Below, in pieces: positions 27,043 through 37,100 of a DNA stretch of 64,000 nt. The notes below the pieces were generated by a model. The model made no database searches. It was not told the origin of the DNA and worked only from the letters and a program-made list of their open reading frames with translations. This DNA comes from Labrys wisconsinensis (GTDB lineage: Bacteria > Pseudomonadota > Alphaproteobacteria > Rhizobiales > Labraceae), in assembly GCF_030814995.1 (NCBI RefSeq), contig NZ_JAUSVX010000017.1, positions 1-64,000 on the forward strand. Reading direction: 5' to 3'. A program made the translations under genes and the position numbers. The first letter of the stretch is position 1, and each line of letters opens with the position of its first letter.

Positions 27043-28710
27043 TCAGGGTGGCGTCGAGCGGCGGATCAGCGTTGCGAGCGCGAGGGCCATCAGGGTCGAG
27101 ATGGCGATGGTGACGGTGCTCATCGCCATGCCGACGGTGACGGAGCCCTGGTCGAACTGCTTCCAGATATAGGTGGAAACCGTGGCCATGCCGGCCGGCG
27201 CCAGCAGCAGCGAGGCGACGAGCTCGCGCGATGCGACGGAAAAGACGATCAGCATGGCCGAGAGCACGCTGGGCGCCACCAGGGGAACCAGGATGCGCCG
27301 GAAGGCGGTGAAGCGGCCGGCGCCGGCGATCCGGGCGGCCATCTCGACGCTGTCGCCGATCTGGCGGAAGGCCGCGCCGGCATAGCGCACGGGGTAGGGC
27401 AGGAGGATGCAGCAATAGGCGAGCAGGAGGATGAGCGGCGTGTTGTAGGGCGTGACGGGCAGCCAGGGCTGGTTCCAGGCCAGGATCAGGCCCACCGCGA
27501 CGACGACGCCCGGCAGGGCGTTGGGCAGCACGGTGAGGGCATCGAGCAGCGAGCGGCCCCGCAGCCTGGTGCGCAGGATCACGTAGGCCGCCAGGGTGCC
27601 GAGCAGGCCGGTGATCGCCGCGGTGCCGACGCCGAGCAGCAGGCTGTTGCCCAGGGCGGTGAGGCCGGCCGCTCCCGAGCGGAGCACGGCGCCGAAATTG
27701 TCGAGGCCGAGATTGGCCGGCGAGAGGCCGCCGGAGAGGGTGCGGGAGAAGGCCGTCGCCAGGATGGCCGCCAGGGGCGCCACCGTCGCCAGCAGGACGA
27801 CGAGGGCGAAGGCGGGCAGGACCGCCGGCGCCCAGCGGCCGAGGGAGGCCTGCGCCGACGGAGCGGGACGGCCGGCCACGGTCTCGAAGGAATGGCGGGC
27901 CAGCAGCCGGAACTGGACGAGGAAGGCGGCAAGGGACAGGCAGACCAGGATGAGCGACAGGGCGGCCGCCCCGGGCAGGTCGATCGGCCAGTCGGAGACG
28001 CGGGTCTCGATCTCGGTGACCAGCACCTCGAAGCCCGACTTGGCGCCCAGCGCCGCCGGCGTGCCGTATTCCTCGATGGTGAGGGCGAAGACCAGGAGCA
28101 GGCTGGCGGCGATCCCCGGTGCCGAGAGCGGCAGGACGATGCGCAGGAAGCTCGTCCAGGGCGAGGCGCCGGCCACGCGCGCCGCTTCGATCAGCCGGCC
28201 GCCGATGGCGCCGACCGTGCGGGAGACGGCGAAATAGACGACGGGAAGCCCGGTCAGGGTCATCACGAAGACGATGCCCCAGAACGAGAACAGGAAGCCC
28301 TGCAGGTGGAAGCCGGCGAGCTGCTGCAGATAGCCCCTGGGCTGCAGGGTCAGGATCCAGCTCAGGGCCGCGATATAGGGCGGGATCATGAAGGGGACGA
28401 GCATCAGCACGTCCCACAGGCCCTGGAGCGGCAGGCGGAACAGGCCGCGGACGACGCCGAGGGGCACGGCGACGACGGCCGAGACGCCGACGACCGTCAG
28501 TCCCAGCACGATGGTGTTCAGCATCGATCCCGCCAGCGCCGGCGCGCCGAGGATGGCCAGGACCGGGCTGAACGGGGCGGCGAGGGAGCCGGAGGCGATC
28601 GCGGGGAAGACCGCCTGCAGCGCGATGAAGGACAGCGGCAGCGCGACGACGGCCAAGAGCGACAGGACCGCCAGGAGGACGAGCCCCCCGCCGCCGCGCT
28701 GCCGGGTCAT
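27043..28710 (-). CDS. ABC transporter permease, fused double-domain (iron / 2-aminoethylphosphonate type)
   Basis: A 555-residue protein with about 12 transmembrane helices and two BPD_transp_1 domains in one chain (each with an EAA-like loop: EAARVAGASPWTSFLRIVLP and MAARIAGAGRFTAFRRILVP). Fused permeases are usual in FbpB/AfuB and PhnV-type importers. The ATG overlaps the binding-protein stop. It should form the pore of the importer encoded by the three-gene operon. Confidence 0.9.
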   Translation of the reverse strand: MTRQRGGGGLVLLAVLSLLAVVALPLSFIALQAVFPAIASGSLAAPFSPVLAILGAPALAGSMLNTIVLGLTVVGVSAVVAVPLGVVRGLFRLPLQGLWDVLMLVPFMIPPYIAALSWILTLQPRGYLQQLAGFHLQGFLFSFWGIVFVMTLTGLPVVYFAVSRTVGAIGGRLIEAARVAGASPWTSFLRIVLPLSAPGIAASLLLVFALTIEEYGTPAALGAKSGFEVLVTEIETRVSDWPIDLPGAAALSLILVCLSLAAFLVQFRLLARHSFETVAGRPAPSAQASLGRWAPAVLPAFALVVLLATVAPLAAILATAFSRTLSGGLSPANLGLDNFGAVLRSGAAGLTALGNSLLLGVGTAAITGLLGTLAAYVILRTRLRGRSLLDALTVLPNALPGVVVAVGLILAWNQPWLPVTPYNTPLILLLAYCCILLPYPVRYAGAAFRQIGDSVEMAARIAGAGRFTAFRRILVPLVAPSVLSAMLIVFSVASRELVASLLLAPAGMATVSTYIWKQFDQGSVTVGMAMSTVTIAISTLMALALATLIRRSTPP

Positions 28711-29666
28711 TTGCCGGCGGCCTTGGCGAAGCCGGCGAGAAGCTCCTTGCGGGCGCCGTAGACCTTCTTGGTGTCGATGGGCAGCAGCTTGAGGTCGCCG
28801 ATCAGGGCGCGGTCGGCCTTGGCGTCCTCGCGGGCCGGCATCAGGTAGACGGCGGCGACGGCCTTCTGGCCTTCGTCGGAGAGGACATAGTCGATGAAGG
28901 CCTTGGCGGCATCCTGCTGCTTCGACCAGGTCATGATCATCATCGGCCGCGGGGCGATGACCGTTCCCGAGGCCGGGAAGATGACCTCGATCGACTCGCC
29001 CTTGGCCTTGCCGGCCAGCGAGATGTAGTCCACCGCGCCGAACACCGCCGCCTTGGCGCCCTGCAGCACAGGCGTCAGGGCCGCGGCGTTGGCGCCGCCG
29101 GTGGCCATGCCGTTCTTCGCCAGGCTCTCGAACAGGCTCCAGTCGCCGGTCCGGCCTTCGAGCGCTGCGACCAGCTCGAACGTGGCGCCGGACTGGGCCG
29201 GGTCGGGCATGGTCACGGCATCCTTGTACTCCGGCTTGGCCAGGTCGGCCCAGTCGGTGGGACGCGGCGTGCCGCTCTTGGGGTTCCAGGCGATGCCGAG
29301 CGCCGAGACGCCCTGGGCCACCGCGTTGCGGGTCTTGAGGAAGGCGGGCACCTTCTCCGCGTTGGGGCTGGCATAGTCGACGAGCCAGCCGCGCTCGGAG
29401 AAATCGCTCGCCGAATCCCAGGAGGCCGAGATGACGACGTCGACGATCGGGTTGGCGGCTTCCGCCTCGATGCGGGCCATCACCTTGCCGGTCGTGCCCT
29501 GGAAGACCTCGACGGGCGTCCCGGTCTTGTCGGTGAAGCCCTTGGCCAGGGTCTCGATCAGGTCGGCCGGCCCGGCGGAGTAGACCGTGAGCTTCTCCGC
29601 GGCATGGGCCGAGGCCGACAAGACCAGCGCGAGGGCCGCGCCGAACAGTGCTCTTCCTATCATCAT
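28707..29666 (-). CDS. ABC transporter periplasmic binding protein (iron / phosphonate-type, family 1)
   Basis: A 319-residue protein with a clear Sec signal (MMIGRALFGAALALVLSASAHA|AEK) and a SBP fold starting LTVYSAGPADLIETLAKGF. VFQGTTGKVMARIEAEAANP is typical of the family annotated as Fe3+ or 2-aminoethylphosphonate binding proteins. The twin Tyr residues that bind iron in FbpA were not found at the expected place, so an organic ligand is possible. It overlaps the ATPase and permease genes by ATGA on both sides. Confidence 0.88.
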   Translation of the reverse strand: MMIGRALFGAALALVLSASAHAAEKLTVYSAGPADLIETLAKGFTDKTGTPVEVFQGTTGKVMARIEAEAANPIVDVVISASWDSASDFSERGWLVDYASPNAEKVPAFLKTRNAVAQGVSALGIAWNPKSGTPRPTDWADLAKPEYKDAVTMPDPAQSGATFELVAALEGRTGDWSLFESLAKNGMATGGANAAALTPVLQGAKAAVFGAVDYISLAGKAKGESIEVIFPASGTVIAPRPMMIMTWSKQQDAAKAFIDYVLSDEGQKAVAAVYLMPAREDAKADRALIGDLKLLPIDTKKVYGARKELLAGFAKAAGK

Positions 29667-30808
29667 GGAACTTCCTCGGTTTGAAGGCTCGTCCCCGGTC
29701 CGTCCTCGAAGAACCGGAGCCGGTTGACGTCGACGTCCAGGGGCACCGTCTCGCCCGCACGCCCGCGCTGGCGCGTCACGACGAGGATGTCGGCTCCCGG
29801 CGACGGGTCGGCCCCGACACGGACGGTCAGGACGTAGTGATCGCCGCGGAACACGCAGGCGACGATCCGGCCGCGCAGCATGCCCCGCGCGTCCGGGCCC
29901 GCGCTCACTGCGTCCCGCCGCATCAGGAGCCGGCCCGGGCCGGGGCGGGCCGCGCCGAGGTCGGCGGCCAGGGTCAGGCCGGCCTCGGGCAGGACATAGC
30001 CGTCCGGCCGCCGTTCCGCCCGCACCAGCGTGCCCAGGTGCAGGAATTCGCAGACGGCCGGGCTGGCCGGGTCCGCCACCAGCCGCTCCGGCGCGGCGAT
30101 CTGCTCGATCCGCCCCTCGCGCATCACGGCGACGCGGTCGGCGAGGGCGAAGGCCTCGCCCTGGTCGTGGGTGACATAGACCGCGCTGAGGCCGAGGTCG
30201 CGGATCAGGGCGGCGATCTCGGTGGCCAGGGTGTCGCGCAGGTCGCGGTCGAGATTGGACAGCGGCTCGTCGAACAGCACGAGGCTGGGCTCGGCGACGA
30301 TGGCCCTGGCGATGGACACGCGCTGCTGCTGGCCGCCGGACATGGAGCCCGGGTTGCGCGGGCCATAGTCGGCGAGGCCGACGCGCTCCAGGGCCCGCTG
30401 CGCCCGCCGGCGCCATTCCTCGCGCGCGACGCCGCGCATCTCCAAGGGAAAGCTGACATTGCGGAGCACGGAGAGGTGCGGCCACAGCGCATAGTCCTGG
30501 AACACCATGCCGAGGCCGCGCTTCTCCGGAGCGGTGAAACGCCCGCTGGCCGCGTCGGCGACGCAGCGGCCGGCAATGTCGAGACGGCCCTCGCTCGGCG
30601 CGATCAGGCCGGCGATCAGCTTGAGCAGCGTGGTCTTGCCGCAGCCGGACGGGCCGAGAAGGGCGACGATCTCCCCCTTCGCCACCCGCAGGTCGACCTT
30701 GCGCAGGACATGGCCCGCGCCGTAGCTGTGCGCGACGCCGTCGACGACCAGCGCGGTCGGAAGGCGCGTTGCTGCTGCCGCGTTCAATGAAATAACTGCC
30801 CCAGACAT
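29663..30808 (-). CDS. ABC transporter ATPase (iron / 2-aminoethylphosphonate type)
   Basis: A 381-residue ATPase from the ATG at 30808; an ATG at 30832 is also possible but lies very close to a TATAGC box on the minus strand (30836-30841) that could be the -10. Walker A is GPSGCGKTTLLK, the signature SMSGGQQQRVSIARA, Walker B LVLFDEPLSNLD. A C-terminal TOBE-like regulatory domain occupies the last 120 residues. First gene of the importer operon. Confidence 0.9.
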   Translation of the reverse strand: MSGAVISLNAAAATRLPTALVVDGVAHSYGAGHVLRKVDLRVAKGEIVALLGPSGCGKTTLLKLIAGLIAPSEGRLDIAGRCVADAASGRFTAPEKRGLGMVFQDYALWPHLSVLRNVSFPLEMRGVAREEWRRRAQRALERVGLADYGPRNPGSMSGGQQQRVSIARAIVAEPSLVLFDEPLSNLDRDLRDTLATEIAALIRDLGLSAVYVTHDQGEAFALADRVAVMREGRIEQIAAPERLVADPASPAVCEFLHLGTLVRAERRPDGYVLPEAGLTLAADLGAARPGPGRLLMRRDAVSAGPDARGMLRGRIVACVFRGDHYVLTVRVGADPSPGADILVVTRQRGRAGETVPLDVDVNRLRFFEDGPGTSLQTEEVP

Positions 30809-31080
30809 TGCCGTTGTCTTGCCCCGCGGCACTGCTATACAGCCGGCGTGACGCTCGTGTGACGATGGAATGGGGCGATGATTTCAAGTATTTCATGCGA
30901 TTCGCGGGGCTATGCCAAAGAGCATGGCTTCTGTTGCCCGGCTCTATCCGGGATTCGCCTTGGAGATGCCGCATTGCTGTCTTGCGAAAGCTGGTGCATC
31001 GGGTGCCGATCCACTCCGCGCTCCACCGGGATCCGTCATCGCGCAGGGCGCTGGCCCGGCCCGACTTCCGAAGGTCGCGC

Positions 31081-31902
31081 ATGAACCGATCGTCCTCGTC
31101 CTGGGCGGCCTGCCTCGCCCGTCTCCCCGGCGGACGACAATGGCTGCCCGTCGGTTCCGGCGAATCCGGCGACCATGTGTTCCGTCGCAGCGACGGCGAA
31201 GCCTATGCCAAGGTCGCTGACGGGGAGCGGGCGCCGCTCCTCGAGGCGGAGCGCAGGCGGACGCAATGGCTGTCCGCGTTCGACCTCGGGGCTCCTCCCG
31301 TGCTCGATTGGATCGAGGCGGACGGTGCGGCGTGCCTCGTCACCGGCGCCGTGCGCGGCGTGCCGGCGAGCGATCTCGACGCGCCGGCGCTCGTCCGGGC
31401 CTGGCCTTCGATCGCCGAGCGCATCAAGGCCCTCCACGCGCTGCCTGTCCGGGATTGCCCTTTCGCGCGCGGCCTGTCGGCGATGGTCGGGCGGGCCGAG
31501 GACGTCGTCGCGCGCGGCGCCGTCAACCCCGACTTCCTCGACCCCGAGGATCGGGACACGCCGCCACCGGTCCTGCTCGCCCGCCTGCAGGCGGAACTGC
31601 CGATGCGACTCGATCAGGAGGCCGGCGACCTCGTCGTCTGCCACGGCGATGCCTGCCTGCCCAACATCATGGTCGACCCCGAGACATTGCGCTGCACCGG
31701 CCTGGTCGATCTCGGCCGGCTCGGCACGGCCGACCGCCATGTCGACCTCGCGCTGCTGATCGCCAACGCCCGCGAGACCTGGACGGGGGGCGATCAGGCG
31801 CAGGCCGCCCGTGACCGCCTGTTCGCCATCCATGCGATCGAGGTTCCGGACCAGGCCCGGCTCGACTTCTACCTCCGCCTGGATCCGCTGACCTGGGGTT
31901 GA
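31081..31902 (+). CDS. aminoglycoside 3''-phosphotransferase (streptomycin kinase)-like protein
   Basis: A 273-residue protein of the APH fold. The Brenner motif is VVCHGDACLPNIMVDP (catalytic Asp about residue 190). It is followed by CTGLVDLGRLGTADRHVDLA and the C-terminus RLDFYLRLDPLTWG, the pattern of APH(3'')-I enzymes, which inactivate streptomycin by phosphorylating the 3''-hydroxyl. The GC-rich codon use equals that of the host, so it looks resident and not recently acquired. A longer frame starts at 30808, but the ATG at 31081 matches family length. There is no integron or transposon around it. Confidence 0.85.
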   Translation: MNRSSSSWAACLARLPGGRQWLPVGSGESGDHVFRRSDGEAYAKVADGERAPLLEAERRRTQWLSAFDLGAPPVLDWIEADGAACLVTGAVRGVPASDLDAPALVRAWPSIAERIKALHALPVRDCPFARGLSAMVGRAEDVVARGAVNPDFLDPEDRDTPPPVLLARLQAELPMRLDQEAGDLVVCHGDACLPNIMVDPETLRCTGLVDLGRLGTADRHVDLALLIANARETWTGGDQAQAARDRLFAIHAIEVPDQARLDFYLRLDPLTWG

Positions 31903-32105
31903 GGCAGGGGGGCGGGAGGCCATCTTTGTGGCGTTCCGCCGGGAGGCGGGGCGTCTACGGGCGTTGTGTCATTGTTCTGTTTCTTATATGTTCACTTTCT
32001 GTGGTCTATAAAGCCCTGCCGCAATGGCGTTTCAGCCTTTGCCTTATGGATGCGATCACGAAAAACGATGGTTGCCGGAATTGCGCGCGGGGGCAGGGCA
32101 TGATA

Positions 32106-32129
32106 GTGAGAATGAACGTTCATTTTCAC
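32106..32129. promoter_or_regulatory. palindromic operator upstream of the TetR/RND operon
   Basis: AATGAACGTTCATT (32111-32124) is a perfect 14-base palindrome, extended by GTGAG and TTCAC arms to a 24-base imperfect palindrome. This size and symmetry are typical of TetR/AcrR operators. It sits immediately before the regulator gene, so it is probably an autoregulatory site of that regulator. Confidence 0.65.
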
Positions 32130-32131
32130 TC

Positions 32132-32818
32132 GTGGGTGCCGCCATCTTGTCCACCGCCGGGCCCGCGCCCATACCCGACCGCCGTCCCGCCGAGCGGCAG
32201 GCCTTGATCCTGGACGCGTTCGAGCGTTGCATCGTGCGCTCGGGCTTCCATCGCACCACCATGCAGGACGTGGCGCGGGAAGCGGGGATGAGCGCGGGCA
32301 ATCTCTACCGCTATTTCGTCTCCAAGGAGCAGCTGGTCTCCGGCCTGTGCGAGCGCGACCGCGAGCGCTTCGGCGCCGACTTCCAGCACGCCCGCGAGCA
32401 TTCCGACGTGATCGGCCTCCTCACCGAGCTCGGCCGCAAGCATTTCGTCGAGGAGCCGCGCTCGCGCTGCATCCAGTTCATGGAGATCTGGGCCGAGGCG
32501 ACGCGCAACCCGGCCGTCGGGGCGGTGTGCATGGCCACGGACCGCGAGGTCACCGAGCAGATCGTCGGCCTGTTCGACCTCGCCAGGAGCCGCGGGCAGA
32601 TCGCGCCGAATGTCGACAGCGCGGCGGCCTTCGCCGTGCTCTCGGCCATCGGCGACGGCATGCACATGCACCGCGCCTTGGATCCCGACTTCGACCCGGC
32701 CGAGGCTTTCCGGCTGATGCTGGTGGTGATGAAGGCGATCTTCTCCGGCCAGCTCGACCTCAATCGTCCGCAGGAGGCCGAGGCCGCCTCTCCAGCCCGA
32801 TCGGAGCGATCGTCATGA
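32132..32818 (+). CDS. TetR/AcrR-family regulator of the RND efflux operon
   Basis: A 228-residue reading from a GTG at 32132; a TTG at 32147 is another candidate. The HTH is TTMQDVAREAGMSAGNLYRYF, preceded by the usual ILDAFERCIVRSGFH helix. The C-terminal ligand domain ends in a Pro/Ala-rich tail. The stop overlaps the membrane-fusion gene by ATGA. It most likely represses its own operon through the palindrome just upstream. Confidence 0.82.
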   Translation: MGAAILSTAGPAPIPDRRPAERQALILDAFERCIVRSGFHRTTMQDVAREAGMSAGNLYRYFVSKEQLVSGLCERDRERFGADFQHAREHSDVIGLLTELGRKHFVEEPRSRCIQFMEIWAEATRNPAVGAVCMATDREVTEQIVGLFDLARSRGQIAPNVDSAAAFAVLSAIGDGMHMHRALDPDFDPAEAFRLMLVVMKAIFSGQLDLNRPQEAEAASPARSERSS

Positions 32819-34137
32819 CCGCGCAGACCATTCACGGCCCGATCGAGGGCGCGCCGGTCGCGGCGCCCGCCGACCTCTGCCCGGATGCCGCGCCCGCGGC
32901 CGAGATCGTCCTGCCGAGGCGGCGCGGGCGCTCCTTCTGGTTCCGCGCCTCCGGCGTCGTGACCGGCCTCGTCGCCGTGGCGGGCGCCGGCATCCTCCTG
33001 CTGGCCCGGCCCGCACCCGTCGAGCATCCGGCCGTCGCCGCGACCAGCGCGGCCGAGGCCGTCGCCCGGCCGCCGTCGATCACCGTGGTGCACGCCGCGC
33101 GCGGGCCGATCACCGAGACCGCCGTGGTCACCGGCAACCTGGTGCCGCGCGAGGAGGTGCTGGTCTCCCCGCAGATCGACGGCTACGCCGTCGAGGACAT
33201 CCTGGTGGAGGAGGGCGACACCGTCGCCAAGGGCCAGGTGCTGGCGCGGCTGTCGCGCGCGATGATCGACACGTCGCTCGCCCAGAACGCTGCCCAGATC
33301 GCCCGGGCCGACGCGGCCATCGCCCAGGCCGAGGCTTCGATCGCCGAGGCGCAGGCCTCCAAGGACCAGACCTCCAGCGCCTTCGCCCGCTCGCAGACCC
33401 TGCGCAAGGACGGCATCGCCACGGCCGACACGCTGGAGCAGCGCGAGATGGCCGACAGGACGGCCGCCGCGCGGCTCGACTCGGCCCAGCACGCGCTCAC
33501 CGTGGCGCAGGCGGACAAGAACCTCGCCGTGGCCCAGCGCAGCGAGATGATGGTGCGGCTCGCGCGCACCGAGATCAAGGCGCCGGCCGCCGGCACCGTC
33601 AGCCGGCGCACGGCCCGGATCGGCGCCATCGCCGCCATCGCCGGCGACCCGCTGTTCCGCATCATCGAGAACGGCGAGATCGAGCTCGAGGCCGACGTGC
33701 CCGAGGCGACGCTGGCGGCGCTGCGGCCGGGGATGGCCGCCAAGGTGCTGACCGCGGCGCGGACCGAGCCTTTCTCCGGGCATGTCCGCCTGGTTTCGCC
33801 GGAGGTGACCCAGAGCACGCGGCTCGGGCGGGTGCGCATCAGCCTCGATCCGGCCCCGGGCCTGACCATCGGGGCCTTCGGCCGCGCCGCGGTCGAGATC
33901 GCCAGCCGCGACGGCGTGCTGCTGCCGCAATCGGCCGTGCTCTTCTCCGAGCAGGGGCCGACCGTGCAGGTGGTCAGGGACGGCGTGGTGACGACGACGC
34001 CGATCGTCATCGGCCTGCGCACCGAGAGCCATGTCGAGATCGAGAAGGGCGTTGCCGTCGGCGATGCCGTCGTCGCCACCGCGGGCACCTTCGTGCGCGA
34101 CGGCGACCGCGTCACGCCGGTCGAACCGAAGGGCTGA
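32815..34137 (+). CDS. RND efflux periplasmic adaptor (membrane fusion protein)
   Basis: A 440-residue HlyD/AcrA-type adaptor. One N-terminal membrane helix lies near residues 42-60, with no lipobox. Then come a barrel-sandwich half (TGNLVPREEVLVSPQIDGYAV), a coiled-coil hairpin rich in Ala/Gln (about 155-240), the second half TEIKAPAAGTVSRRTARIGA, and a beta-barrel and membrane-proximal domain. It connects the RND pump to an outer-membrane channel, which is not encoded in this cluster. Confidence 0.9.
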   Translation: MTAQTIHGPIEGAPVAAPADLCPDAAPAAEIVLPRRRGRSFWFRASGVVTGLVAVAGAGILLLARPAPVEHPAVAATSAAEAVARPPSITVVHAARGPITETAVVTGNLVPREEVLVSPQIDGYAVEDILVEEGDTVAKGQVLARLSRAMIDTSLAQNAAQIARADAAIAQAEASIAEAQASKDQTSSAFARSQTLRKDGIATADTLEQREMADRTAAARLDSAQHALTVAQADKNLAVAQRSEMMVRLARTEIKAPAAGTVSRRTARIGAIAAIAGDPLFRIIENGEIELEADVPEATLAALRPGMAAKVLTAARTEPFSGHVRLVSPEVTQSTRLGRVRISLDPAPGLTIGAFGRAAVEIASRDGVLLPQSAVLFSEQGPTVQVVRDGVVTTTPIVIGLRTESHVEIEKGVAVGDAVVATAGTFVRDGDRVTPVEPKG

Positions 34138-34149
34138 GGGGGCGCGCCG

Positions 34150-37100
34150 ATGGCCTTGAACGTCTCCGCATGGTCGATCCGCCAGCCGGTGCTCTCCATC
34201 GTGCTGTTCGTGGTGCTGCTGGCGCTGGGCTGGGTGTCGTTCAGCACCCTGCCGATCACCAAGTTTCCCAACATCGACATCCCGATCATCGCGATCACGA
34301 TCACCGAGTCCGGCGCGGCTCCGGCCGAGCTGGAGACGCAGGTCACCCGCAAGATCGAGGATGCGGTCTCCAGCGTCGCCGGCATCAAGCACGTGCGCTC
34401 GACGGTGACGGACGGCTCGTCGGTCACGCTGATCGAGTTCCGCCTGGAGGTGAACACCGACCGGGCGCTCAACGACGTCAAGGACGCGGTGACCAAGGTG
34501 CGCACCGACCTGCCGCGGGCCATCGACGAGCCGCTGGTCAGCCGGGTCGACGTCGAGGACCAGTCGATCCTGACCTATTCCGTCGCCTCGCCCGGCATGA
34601 CGCTGGAGCAGCTCTCCTGGCATGTCGACGACGTGGTCAAGCGCGAGCTGCAGGGGCTCAAGGGCGTGGGCAAGGTCGACCGCATCGGCGGCGTCTCGCG
34701 CGAGATCCGCGTGTCGCTCGATCCCGACCGGCTGATGGCGCTCGGCGTCACCGCGGCCAGCGTCAACCGCCAGCTCCAGGCGACCACCGTCGACCTCGCC
34801 GGCGGCAAGGGCGACGTCGGTGACCAGGAACAGTCGATCCGCACCCTGGCCGGCGTGCGCACGCTCGAGGGCCTCAGGGCCACGAAGATCGTGCTGGCCG
34901 GCGGGCGGGAAGTGCGACTCAGCGAGATCGCCGACGTGCGCGACGCCTATGAGGAGCCCAAGTCCTTCGCGCGGCTCGACGGCAGGACGCCGATCGTCGC
35001 CTTCTCGATCTATCGGGCCAAGGGCGCGAGCGACACCGAGGTCGCCGCCCATGTGGCCCGGGCCATCGAAGGACTGGCCAAGGCCCATCCCGACATCGCC
35101 TACCAGCTGGTCGACGACGGGGTGAAGGACACCTACGGCAATTTCCAGGCGGCGATGTCGACCCTGATCGAAGGGGCGTTGCTGGCCGTCATCGTCGTGC
35201 TGATCTTCCTGCGCGACTGGCGCGCCACGCTGATCGCCGCCGTGGCCCTGCCGCTCTCGGCCATCCCGACCTTCTGGGCGATGAGCATGATGGGCTTCTC
35301 GCTCAACCTGATCAGCCTTTTGGCGATCACGCTGGCGACCGGCATCCTCGTCGACGACGCCATCGTCGAGATCGAGAACATCATCCGCCACATGAAGATG
35401 GGCAAGTCGCCCTATCGCGCCTCGCTCGAGGCCGCCGACGAGATCGGCCTCGCCGTGATCGCGATCACCACGACCATCATCGCCATCTTCGTGCCGGTCA
35501 GCCTGATGGGCGGCATCGCCGGCCAGTATTTCAAGCAGTTCGGCCTGGTGGTCGCCGTGGCGGTGTTCTTCTCGCTCCTGGTGGCGCGCCTGATCACACC
35601 GATGATGACGGCCTATCTGCTGCGGCCGCATCCGCACAGGGAGCCGGTCGACGGCTTCGTCATGCGCAGCTATGTGCGGTTCCTGGAGTGGACGCTGGCG
35701 CGCTGGTACTCACCCTACCTGACCGTGGCGGTCGGCATGGTGCTGTTCGTCGCGTCGCTGGCGGCGATGGGCCTGCTGCCGCAGGGCTTCATGCCCAAGA
35801 CCGACGAGGGACGCATCGTCATCGCCGTCGAGGTGCCGCCCGGCGGCCGGCTCGAGGACACGCGGCGCAAGACCGACGAGGTCGTCGCCGCCATCCGGCA
35901 GATGCCGGAGGTGGAGCGCGTCCTGGTGATCGGCGGGGCCTCGCCCACCGGCTCGCTGGAAGTGCGCAAGGCCGCGGTCTATGTCGAGCTCGTGCACAAG
36001 AGCGAGCGCGAGCGTCGTCAGTGGACGCTGCAGGAGGATATCACGCAGCGGATCGCCGGAATCCCCGACGTGCGCGCCTGGTACGTCAACGACCGCGGCG
36101 AGCGCGGCGTCAACGTGGCGCTGCTGGGCACGGATCCGGCCGAGCTCAACCAGACCGTGGCCGGGCTCGAGGCGGCGATGCGCAAGATCCCGGGCTTCTC
36201 CAGCGTCGCCGCCAGCGCCGGCCAGGACCGGCCGGAAGTGCAGATCGTGCCGCGCACCGACGATGCCGCGCGCTACGGCATCACCACCGAGCAGATCTCG
36301 GAGGCGGTGCGCGTCGCCACCATCGGCGACATCTCCGGCAATCTCGCCAAGTTCAATGCCGGCGACCGGCTGGTGCCGATCCGGGTGCAGCTGACGGAGG
36401 CCTCGCGCGCCAATCTCGGCCTGATCCAGGCGCTCAGCCTGGTCACCGCCGCGGGTGGCACGGTGCCGCTCTCGGCGGTGGCGGACGTGAAGTTCGGCCA
36501 GGGACCGTCCTCGATCGACCGCTACGACCGCGTGCGGCTGATCAGCGTCGGCGCGGACCTGCCGGGCAGCATGACCCTCGGCGAGGCGATGGCGAAGGTC
36601 GAGGCGCTGCCGGTGATGCAGAACCTGCCGAAATCCGTGCGGACCGCGCCGACCGGCGACGCCGAGATCATGGGAGAAGTCTACACCGGCTTCGCCATGG
36701 CGATGGGCGCCGGATTGATGCTGGTCTTCGGCGTGCTCATCCTGCTGCTCGGCAGCGTCTTCCACCCCGTCACCATCCTGTTCTCCCTGCCGCTCTCGCT
36801 CGGCGGCGTGGTGGGCGCCCTTCTCATCACCGACAACTCGGTGTCGCTGCCTGTCGTGATCGGCATCCTGATGCTGATGGGCATCGTCACCAAGAACGCC
36901 ATCATGCTGGTCGACTTCGCGGTGGAGCGGGTCAAGCACGGCATGTCGCGGCACGATGCCATCATCGACGCCGGCCGCAAGCGCGCCCGGCCGATCGTGA
37001 TGACCACCATCGCCATGGTGGCCGGCATGGTGCCGACCGCCCTCGGCCACGGCGACGGCGGCGAATTCCGCGCGCCCATGGCCATCGCCGTGATCGGCGG

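Noticed and set aside
32311-35637. 1108-codon minus-strand frame opposite the TetR/MFP/RND genes
   Set aside because: His/Asp/Arg-rich shadow of strongly supported plus-strand genes, with no recognisable motif.
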